Under the pieces are notes generated by a model. That model did no database searches, was not told the origin of the DNA, and saw only the letters and a program-made list of their open reading frames with translations. 64,000 nt of DNA from Eutreptiella sp. 'Long Island Sound 2002' (Eukaryota > Euglenozoa > Euglenophyceae > Eutreptiales > Eutreptiaceae), in contig OZ038392.1 in NCBI GenBank assembly GCA_964036045.1, forward strand, positions 29,461,755-29,525,754, written 5' to 3'. Positions 1 through 8,215 of the stretch are shown piece by piece. The position numbers and the translations under genes were made by a program. Position 1 is the stretch's first letter. The number at the start of each line of letters is the position of its first letter.

Positions 1-2
1 TG

Positions 3-401
3 CTGTGTGCACCTAAGCAGTTAAGGCACTATCACTCCCCTGACGACTTGTCTTGGGATGAGTGGCGCCTCAGCGACAGTGAGATTGAACGTATAGACCT
101 AGAGAACGCTGCCAGTCCAGAGGAGGCAGACGAACTCGAAGAGATGACTGCCGATGAGATGGCAGTAGTTGGTTACTACGTGGTTGCAGGTATTGCTCGC
201 CACGAGTATAAACAGGGCTGGAAATTCCTTACCCTGTGGGAGGGCTATGGGTTGTCTGAGGCGACCTGGGAACCTATGTCAGCCTTCATACAACCAGATG
301 GGAGTATCAACCCCATCTTCCGCACTTACCTCGTTGAGAACAACGAGGGGCAGCTCCTAACCCGTGCTGAGACTATGTCCCAGCGTAAGAAGCGCAACTA
401 A
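3..401 (+). CDS. Ty3/gypsy pol C-terminus with chromodomain (element A, 5' cut by window)
   Basis: The frame is open from the window edge to a TAA at 399-401. It holds the linker after integrase and a chromodomain with YYVVAGIARHEYKQGW, a central FLTLWEGYGL strand and the conserved WEP turn, then a basic tail. Chromodomains at the end of pol are typical of chromoviruses and are thought to steer integration to marked chromatin. The segment aligns with the decayed copy at 61027-61400 in element E, including the sequence just upstream (LCAPKQLRHY against VCAAQHLKRY), so A and E are related families. Integrase and everything upstream lie outside the window. The internal ATG at 48 is not a real start, because the frame is open through it. 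Confidence 0.85.
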   Translation: MCAPKQLRHYHSPDDLSWDEWRLSDSEIERIDLENAASPEEADELEEMTADEMAVVGYYVVAGIARHEYKQGWKFLTLWEGYGLSEATWEPMSAFIQPDGSINPIFRTYLVENNEGQLLTRAETMSQRKKRN

Positions 402-476
402 TCTCCCTGTGTCAGTCTACTGACAGGTGCAGTGAGCACTCTTCTGCAGACGTGCCTGTGTATGGGTGTAAGAGCA

Positions 477-555
477 GTTGTCACAGTTGCCCCGCATTGC
501 ATCGCAGGACAGGACCGTTAGCCCCCCGTGACAACCACTCCCTGGCCGAAGGCCA
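477..555 (+). promoter_or_regulatory. Conserved RNA hairpin pair with a compensatory base change
   Basis: GTTGTCAC at 477-484 pairs perfectly with GTGACAAC at 528-535. It is followed by a small hairpin TGGCCGAAGGCCA (543-555) and then a T-run. In element E the same structure reads GTTGTCAT (62555-62562) with ATGACAAC (62606-62613) and the same small hairpin. The terminal pair changed from C-G to T-A on both sides, which keeps pairing. This suggests a structured RNA element in the 3' region of the A/E family; its role is unknown. Confidence 0.55.
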
Positions 556-1769
556 TTGGTTTTTTTCACAGACTACTGCTTACTGAGCACTGCACTGACC
601 CTGTCTGTGCCCTGCAGACCCATGCCTATGGTTTCCAGCGTGAGCCAGGTGGCCGCTTATCATGATTGCAGCCACCCAGCGAGTGTGTGCCTTGTTGACC
701 ATGTGTTGCATGGGTACTGCCCTAATGTAATGACCTTGGAGAGCCAACGAAGAACGGTGGCTTACTACACCAGGGGGGAATGACAAGCAAGGTGTTATGA
801 GGCAAGGTGTGTCTTCCCTCCTTGGGGACAAGCGAGCCCACAGTTAGGACCCCTGACTGGTCCAGACCCATGGGGTTCTACCCTTCCTTACAGGGTTTAC
901 CATACCCCTAAGTGTGCTACGTATGTCTGTATGTGTCTCACTTCTCTCCCAAGCGTGGCTCCCGGAGACCGGGCTTCGCTGACGTCGGACCGAAGGTCCT
1001 AATCAGGTACTATTACCACTCCTATGGCGCCCAATTTCTGTGCTGGCGCCTATCCTTGGGGTAAGACGGCAAAAGCCCTACCTACTAAGAAGGGAGGGGT
1101 GGCCAAGTGTGCTAAGGGCATACAAAACGCCCATTTTTGCTACAGGCCAAAAGCTAACGCACTCCCCTGCCCACGAGGAAAAGCACGCGGGACAGGAGAC
1201 ACCACTACACTACACTCACTAACGCCAGCACCGGCCTTCGAAGGCAGGGTGAGCACTCATCACTTGCACTCACCTCCTGCCAGGCCTGCTGACCCTAACC
1301 CCTACACACGCTACTGGGTGCTGCTGTCGAAGTTCACTCAGGCCCTAATGGCCCTCCTGTGGGGAAGACAAGAGAACACAGCGCTCCTAAGCAGCTGTGG
1401 CCTAACAGGGGACGCCACAACGCGTTTCCCCTGCTAGGGCTTGGAGGGAAGGGGTGCTCTCGTAGCGTGCACAGCGCAGATGTCGTTGAGGTCGAACTGC
1501 CCTCGCCGATACTGGCTGAGGCACAGTGATTTGATTTGTGATCAGCGCCCCTGTTTTGCCGGGGCAGAAAAATGGTAGCCGCCGAAGGCAGCTGCTGCGT
1601 GCACCAATCACCCTTAACCTCTCCCACCTGTACAACAGAGGCAAATGAAGGGGTGTTTGCGACGGAGGAACCAAGCCACACTCCAGGTATTATACCCTTC
1701 TCAGTGTGACCTATAATACACTGTTTGCAAACACGCTGACGGATCAGCTCCCTGTCAAGCAAGCAAGCT

Positions 1770-1811
1770 TTAAGAGACTCCTCAGGTTCTCTTAAAGAAC
1801 GTACCGAGGAG
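1770..1811 (+). promoter_or_regulatory. Predicted H-type pseudoknot
   Basis: TTAAGAGA (1770-1777) and TCTCTTAA (1788-1795) form an 8-bp stem. Its loop CTCCTCAGGT can pair with the downstream ACCGAGGAG (1803-1811), giving an H-type pseudoknot. The same elements recur at 62215-62256 in E. Both copies are identical in the paired parts, so there is conservation but no covariation. Confidence 0.45.
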
Positions 1812-2714
1812 CCTCTGGGTAACCTAAACAAGGTTTACCGTGCGCAATTCGCGTGGCCTACCCTTTAATGCATCATGTGCACGCAGGGAAGGGAGGCTGA
1901 ACCACTGACTCAACCAGGAGCTGAGCTCCTCCTGGGCTAACCTACCTTACTCACCATGCATCGTGTGAATGCCGAATTGAAACGAACACAAAACAAGCCT
2001 AAGCGTTTTAAGCAACCCTACTTTAAAGCCACGCTCACGAACAAACGCTTTCTTTACTTACCTGTGAAGAAGGAAACAAGGGTGAATTAGGGATACAGGT
2101 GAAGCGTCACAGCGTGTGGATGCCTCGATTAGGCACATGCATCGCGAGCACAGCGCATATTGTAACCCTACGTGCGCGCTGCGCGCTCCATTCGCATCAC
2201 ATACCTTTCATTCCTGTTTTTACCTGTGCAGAGCACGAGAGAAGAACACCCGACCCCCCAACGAGCACAGCGTGGACAACCCTAACGTTTTGACGAAACA
2301 ACCAACACGAACGCAATGCGTGAGTGTGAGGTTACACTGACATACCTGAGAGAAGGGTTGTTGACCTGCTCTGTGGTGTGGGCTGAATTTGAATACTTGA
2401 GTCTGAAGTTTATAAAAATTTTGATGCAACTGTGCAAAAATTTCCTTTAAAACTTTGAAAACTACGGCCCATACCTTCTTCTCCAAAAGCCGTTTACGCT
2501 TGCGCAACCCTTTTCTTGGAGTCCGCTTCCTTTGCGCTTGTCTGCGACTTTGAGTTATGTGTAAAAATGACGATTTCCCGCGTGGTTTCGTCGATTTTTA
2601 ACGATTTCACTTGCTAAATCGCAACCCCTTCCGCTAAACCGCAGGAATCACTCCCTGCTGGTTCCATTTTCTATTTTTTCCAGCTCCTGGGGGTTTGTGT
2701 CCTCCATTGGGAGT

Positions 2715-2719
2715 ATTGC
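2715..2719. repeat. Target-site duplication of B, left copy
   Basis: ATTGC next to the 3' LTR, identical to 13700-13704. A 5-bp duplication is usual for Ty3/gypsy integrases. Confidence 0.9.
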
Positions 2720-3252
2720 TGAAAGTGCTGCCCTGGGTCGTTGATGGTGCCGGAGGGCTCAGGGCCGGCAAGACCAGTGGGGCAGGCACGCGAGGAGTCG
2801 ACCTGAACGCTACTGTTGGGGGCAGAACCGGATACACGGACACCAACGGAGGCGAGAGCAGCAACAACGGAAGCAAGATCCATGCTGATTGTTATCCGGC
2901 AAAGAATCCCAGTCTATGAAGAAAATTGATGCGGATTATCCTAAGTACATCTGAGTGTCCATATCTGTCTGAAAAGATTTAGATAAATCCGATTGTGAAA
3001 AAATATTTGGCTGATTTGGCTTCGGGCGCGCATCAGCGGCAATTGGCGATTCCAGGTAAATGATCGGAACGCGACGGATTTACGATGAATGGACCGCGGA
3101 ATCAGATCCGGCACATCAGAAATATATAGGTCTGATCCTGAGACTGAGCTGCGGGGCGGCGATTCCGCCGAAGCAGAGAAAATGGCCAAAATGTAGGCAA
3201 TCTGGGGCAGATCTGAGAAAATCTGAGCAGATGGGGGTTAGCCGCACTTACA
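2720..3252 (-). repeat. 3' LTR of element B
   Basis: Direct repeat of 13167-13699. It also contains the start codon and first codons of gag (2883 downwards), which run out of the LTR into unrelated flank and stop. The TATA-like motif of the 5' LTR is changed here from TTATATAAA to TTAGATAAA (about 2977-2988). Confidence 0.95.
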
Positions 3253-3262
3253 CTCCCCCTCC
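3253..3262 (-). other. Polypurine tract of element B
   Basis: On the minus strand GGAGGGGGAG lies immediately upstream of the 3' LTR start TGTAAG, the expected place and composition for the plus-strand primer of reverse transcription. Confidence 0.85.
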
Positions 3263-5110
3263 AAAAACACACTGGGGTGTGTCGCTACGTCAACGAAGAA
3301 CGTAGTGCGGGTAAGTCCCAGAAAAAAATAGAAATGTAGCCTCGATGGGGCGAAATCTGCTTGATCTGACCTGATTTGGGCTGAATTGGCACTGAATCAG
3401 GATGGATGAACCTGAAATGAGACAGAATGAAGAGTGACGAACAGTCCTCCGGGCAGTAAAACATTAGGTTAAGGGCTAAAAAGCATGTAAACGGATCGAG
3501 AATCGATACCAAACCATGCCTTGGTTGAGAATGAGGTAGATTATTGGTGGATTGAGTGGGGGAATCAAGAAATGGAGTGACATCTCGGCGCTCTGGCACA
3601 ATTTAGCTGTCGCGGGCACGCTACGGTGTCCTCCACGTACTCTACATCGTGTTACTCCCGCTTTTCTCGTTCTGAAAAGTGCAGCATGTGCGTCAGATGT
3701 GGCGCATCTGGTCGATGATCACAAGATTCAGCAAGATTGAGAATCAAATTGAGCAGAGATGAAGAAGATGAAACAATCACAGAGAGGGAAAACAAATATA
3801 AATGTAGTCTACAGGCCCTAAGTGGACAGAAAAACATCAGCGTCAACTAAGTTAGGCAAAGCTGTAAACAGATCTCCGAGGAATGTGAGGAGATGACAAG
3901 GAAATCAACCTACAATGTCCTAAAATGAGGAAATTCCCTAAGATGAAGGTGAAATGAAGCGGAATGTCTACAACTGAAACTACGAACACCTTCGTTTAGA
4001 CTAGAGTTAATGTATATTGTCGTTTATTCAGCTCAATTGTGCTTTCCGGCACGTTGGTTCGCGAGCATCCAACAGATTCCATGAAAATGTGGCTCATGTG
4101 ATGATGCATCATGATGGGACATGATAGCCCTGGATCCTTGGCATGTAACGCGCCGAAGGTTCGCTGAAGGCGCTTTACTGACAGTATATAACTGAGAGAC
4201 ACCGCATAGTCCTTTATTTACAGTGGCGGCGATGTCAATCGACTTGGACAAGGCCCATCTTTCGATTGAGTCCCACAAGACACTTGGATTCACCATTTTC
4301 GACAGTTTCAGGTCGGATTGAGCTCACATTGGCGTGTGCTAAAAATACACTGAAGCTTACAGAAGCTCTGAGGTCCGAGAGGTTGCTGTTAGAAGTCCCT
4401 GGAGCTCCTATATGAAGGTTGTCTGAACAATTGACGTCGGGGTTTTGCTGCAACAGTGCAAGAATGATGGACAAACCTGAGGAATTCAAGGTAAATTCAA
4501 GGAATCTGGATCTGAATCTGGACTTTGGCTTCAGCATCACTGCAAATGAAGGTAAGATCTGAGTTCCTGGCGTCGCATCTAGTGCCGCCAGTACTACAGG
4601 GGGTACCTGTAGGGGTGAATGTCGTTGGCCAACGTTTTTACTATGTACATTTGCTTCCATCTGCACGAGTAGTCAAATTCCAAAGATGCACAGACCAACA
4701 GAGACAAGATTACCCCGAATCTGCCTGAATTAAGCCTGAGTTTGGTTTTTTCTGGACACGGCAGCACACTCCGTGGCTTTCGGCAGCGTATCTACGCCTT
4801 GTCTGCCGAACGGAGACCAAAAAAAAGTTGATTGACGTCAAATTATCAAACATTCGCAGTTCTCCACATCATGTCGTAATCAGGAAAAATGAACAGTGGA
4901 TTGAGCAGAATGTGGTTTTTTCAAGTCGTCAGAACACTCACATTGGAATAAGTGGTCGACGGGGCGAGGCTGGAGCTTTTGTAGGAGTTGGACATGCAAG
5001 GGTTTCGAACCTACACCCTTGAGCCCTAGCGACGAGTGCCATGACGCCCTGGACTAGACGACTGTTACCCAGATTATGGCGTCGGCGACTCAAGTCACGA
5101 CGGGTCTCCC
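3263..5110 (-). other. 3' region of element B between pol and the polypurine tract
   Basis: 1.85 kb with no recognisable domain. In the element's orientation it contains a 143-codon ORF at 4235-4666 that I do not recognise and would not call a gene. It also holds a tRNA-like module near 4990-5085 and a large imperfect hairpin at 4741-4826. In the hairpin, TTCGGCAG at 4779-4786 pairs with CTGCCGAA at 4803-4810, CTCCG pairs with CGGAG, and outer T-rich and A-rich arms close it. This is long for a Ty3/gypsy 3' UTR. Confidence 0.6.
4990..5085 (-). other. tRNA-like (pol III A/B box) module in the B 3' region
   Basis: On the minus strand a TCTAGTCCAGGGCG segment resembles an A box, and GGTTCGAAACC about 45 bases later matches a B box. 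No complete cloverleaf with a proper acceptor stem could be drawn, so this looks like a tRNA-derived (SINE-like) module rather than a tRNA gene. Confidence 0.4.
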
Positions 5111-8100
5111 TCAATTCGGCCAAGCACGAATACATGTGACCACCAACCTGTCTGGTGGGGCCCTCGTACGGCTTGGGCGCTGCAAATCAGCGGCCGAACT
5201 CGAAGCTTGGTCCTCATTTGGCTCCTGGGCTGGCCTGACCGCAGGAGGGGGGATCGACGGATCAGCCCTGGAATGTGGCTGCTGAGGGCCGTAAAAGGCT
5301 GGATCTCGAGTCACCACAGGTCTTTTTCCGTTGCTCTCCACTTGTCTGTCTGGTTTCGACAGACAGTCTGTCAGGAGTACGCCAATTTCGGGGTGCTTCT
5401 TGAGGAACTCGATGAACCCCTTGGTGTACCCATGGACAAAAGAATGGGCTGGTTCCCAGTTGTTGTGACTGGAATCAAAGCCCCTCCACTCACATAGAAA
5501 TTCCCATTCGCCCTTTTCGTCACGTCTTGCTTCTAAAATCCTCTTGAGTTCATACTTCCCCCCTTCGATGACCCGATCGGACAAAAATTTGGAAGTCCAA
5601 AAAAGGGGTTTAACCCGATCCTTGGGGGAGGGGATCTCTCTCTTGAGGCGATCGCCCGAAACTTCAATTTCCCTGCTGACATCCACACGAATCCTCCACC
5701 TGTTCTCACCTAGACGCGCTGTAACAGCGAATGGCCCCTCCCACAAGGGAAGAAGCTTATCATCTCCGCCCAGGGTGGTTTCAGATTTTCGAAGCCAAAC
5801 TCGATCATCGACTTCAAAATTGTGGGGGTTTTTTCGGCCTTGATTCTGAACCCAAAGCCAGTCAGCTTGATGCTTATCGCTTAATTTCGAGACAGTTTTT
5901 TCTGCTCGTTGGATTTCGTCCAAAAACAACGAAGCATCTTTACAAGGGCGAGGATTATTCAACGGCATGTTCCACCAACACTTCTTTCGTCCAAAGACAA
6001 TTTCATTTGGAGAAAGGCCATGGTACAAGGGCGTGTTGTGGTAACGGCGAAGCAATGCGAAGAGAACTTCGAGCCAATGGAAATCTTTTTCACTCGCGAG
6101 CTCCTTACGAAGCATATTTATAATAGAGCGGCCGGCTCTTTCGCCAGGCAGCGCTCGATGCGAGTGGATTTCACATCTTAGGTGGTGGATTCCAAGGCGA
6201 GCACATAATTCCTTCCACCATTCGGAGGTGTACTCTTTGCCTGAGTCCGTAACCACCTCGGATGGGACGTCCCAACCTCCCATCCAGGTCTGCGCGCACC
6301 ATTTGGCGGCAGCCTTGCCAGTCATCGACTCGATGTTACAAGGCAACACCTGAATGTAGCCGGAATGACGGCACTGAATAAGGAGCACACCATTGACTTT
6401 TTTATTCGTCCAATGGCACTCTTCGTCGTCTAGTTCACCAAGATGGAAAAAATCACTGGTGACCCTGTTAAAGAGGCGCTCCGGAATAGGGTGTGGCCTC
6501 AGATGGCCGTGCTTCTTCGCGCTGGGGGGCGTCGAGACAGCACATTGGGCACATCCGGCGGCTACTTTCATGCAATGAGTATATAGCCTTGAGCCAAACA
6601 ACCTATGTTTAATCATCGACCATAATCGACGGCCATGTGCGTGGGGGGACTCCCATTTGTGCCACCAGTTTAACACTCGGGGGGCCAGGGCGTCTGGTAC
6701 GCACAATTTACCCTCCATCCACAGCTTCCCCCCATCCAACGAATATTCAGAATAAATTCCATCTTTGTGAGCATCTTTGGATTTGAGATTCTCAAAGACC
6801 TCTTTAAACATGGAATCATGCAGATAATCATTCGTCCAGTCACGGATGATAAGGGAATCTTTTGGCAGGGGTGGAGTTTTGGCCGGATCTCGACGCTTAA
6901 TGCCCTGGATCAACCGAAGTCCACTTACTGGTCGGGTATACTCAAACCGTTTCACACTCCCTGAGGAGGGATCGGTGACTTTCTCCACGACTTTCAGTGA
7001 TTTGGTTATAATCTCATGAGCATGCGCCGGATCTGAAAAGGCCGTGATGTCATGACACGGTAATGCATGCTGTTTAACAGAGCATCGCATGCATTCACGT
7101 CGAATGAGCTTTTTTTCCTCTTGATCCCACTCGATTACGACGTGGCGGTCCTGCTCCGTACCATGGATGTTGGTACTTTGCAGCCCCTCTGAAGCGGGGT
7201 AAGCCCATCGGCTCAGAGCATCCGCTACCGTGTTGTGTTTTCCAGGCAAATACGACACATGGAGGTCAAACAGACTGAGAAATTCATGCCATCTGGCCCG
7301 TCGGCCAGCTGGGCTCGCGACAGTATCAATGTGTTCGGTGGCCCAATACTCCAGAGATCGATGATCCGTCAGGACCTCGACTCGATTGGTGCCAACCCAC
7401 GATTGGTACTTTTTCAGCGCACAGATTATGGCATATGTTTCTTGCTCACGCGGCGACCATTGCATTTGGCGTGGGGCTAGCTTCCGAGACCAAAATGCAA
7501 GAGGGTAATGATCACCTGTGGCTTCATCAACCTGTTCAAGGACAGCTCCGATCGCGTACCTAGAAGCGTCGGTTCTTATGTAGAAGGGTCGGTCGAATTT
7601 TGGCACATGCAACGTGGCGACTTCGCAGAGGGCCGCCTTCAATTGATGGAAGGCCTCCTCGCACTCGTCAGTCCACTTGACACGAACCTTTGAACCTGCC
7701 TTGCCCGCATCTCTCCCTACCTTCAATAATTCAGTGAGGGGGGCAGCAAATTTGGCATAATTCTGCACAAAAGTGTGGTAAAAATTGCAACAACCCAGGA
7801 ATCCTCTCAATTCCGTGATCGTCTCAGGGCGCTTCCACTTCTGAATAGCGACGAGCTTCCCTGGACTGGGTCGTCGGGTGCCATTCTCAAGGAGAGAACC
7901 ACAAAATTCGACTGATTTTAAAAATAGTTTTCCCTTCTTTGGCCCACAAATCAGCTGATTGGCATCAAGAATGTCCAAAACTTGGTTCAGCTGCTTTTCA
8001 TGTAGGGCCACCAGCTCGGCTTCGGTCAGTCCCTCCCCCTCTGTCGCGATGATTATGTCATCTATGTACACACTCACGAAGGCACGAAGCTCAGGATGAG

Positions 8101-8215
8101 CTGTAAAAAGCACATCCTCCATCATTCTTTGAAAAAACGAAGGGGCGTTCTTCAGGCCCATGGGCATGACCGTCCACTGGACTGGGCCACATGGCGTGCA
8201 CATACAGGTGAGAGG
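5111..8215 (-). CDS. pol: Element B pol, second part: RT (from fingers/palm), RNase H, integrase, chromodomain
   Basis: This continues the same frame after the TGA at 8216-8218; the first Met at 8203 is inside RT and is not a natural start. RT has VMPMGLKNAPSFFQ and the catalytic YIDD (8057-8068). RNase H follows with YIRTDASRYAIGAVLEQ, TDHRSLEYW and PGKHNTVADALSR. Integrase has an HH/CC zinc-binding segment and a DDE core (TSDFFHLG, VVTDSGKEYTS, then a Glu in GERAGRS). A chromodomain follows (YELKRILEARRD, FLCEWRGFD, NNWEP), then a proline/serine-rich tail. Length and order match chromoviral pol. Nothing else looks broken after the TGA. Confidence 0.93.
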   Translation of the reverse strand, partial: PLTCMCTPCGPVQWTVMPMGLKNAPSFFQRMMEDVLFTAHPELRAFVSVYIDDIIIATEGEGLTEAELVALHEKQLNQVLDILDANQLICGPKKGKLFLKSVEFCGSLLENGTRRPSPGKLVAIQKWKRPETITELRGFLGCCNFYHTFVQNYAKFAAPLTELLKVGRDAGKAGSKVRVKWTDECEEAFHQLKAALCEVATLHVPKFDRPFYIRTDASRYAIGAVLEQVDEATGDHYPLAFWSRKLAPRQMQWSPREQETYAIICALKKYQSWVGTNRVEVLTDHRSLEYWATEHIDTVASPAGRRARWHEFLSLFDLHVSYLPGKHNTVADALSRWAYPASEGLQSTNIHGTEQDRHVVIEWDQEEKKLIRRECMRCSVKQHALPCHDITAFSDPAHAHEIITKSLKVVEKVTDPSSGSVKRFEYTRPVSGLRLIQGIKRRDPAKTPPLPKDSLIIRDWTNDYLHDSMFKEVFENLKSKDAHKDGIYSEYSLDGGKLWMEGKLCVPDALAPRVLNWWHKWESPHAHGRRLWSMIKHRLFGSRLYTHCMKVAAGCAQCAVSTPPSAKKHGHLRPHPIPERLFNRVTSDFFHLGELDDEECHWTNKKVNGVLLIQCRHSGYIQVLPCNIESMTGKAAAKWCAQTWMGGWDVPSEVVTDSGKEYTSEWWKELCARLGIHHLRCEIHSHRALPGERAGRSIINMLRKELASEKDFHWLEVLFALLRRYHNTPLYHGLSPNEIVFGRKKCWWNMPLNNPRPCKDASLFLDEIQRAEKTVSKLSDKHQADWLWVQNQGRKNPHNFEVDDRVWLRKSETTLGGDDKLLPLWEGPFAVTARLGENRWRIRVDVSREIEVSGDRLKREIPSPKDRVKPLFWTSKFLSDRVIEGGKYELKRILEARRDEKGEWEFLCEWRGFDSSHNNWEPAHSFVHGYTKGFIEFLKKHPEIGVLLTDCLSKPDRQVESNGKRPVVTRDPAFYGPQQPHSRADPSIPPPAVRPAQEPNEDQASSSAADLQRPSRTRAPPDRLVVTCIRAWPN

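Larger units (their letters stand above)
402..2714 (+). other. 3' non-coding region of element A
   Basis: No convincing gene is seen; the short ORFs here are not shared with the related region in E. Several blocks match 61401-62640 downstream of E, but in a different order. The block with the GTTGTCA hairpin (about 455-580) comes before the block starting with AGTGTGCTACGTATG (about 900 on), while in E it comes after. Conserved sub-blocks include the stretch around 1020-1215 and the one around 1760-1865. The insertion site of element B is at its right end, and the interrupted sequence resumes at 13705. Confidence 0.7.
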
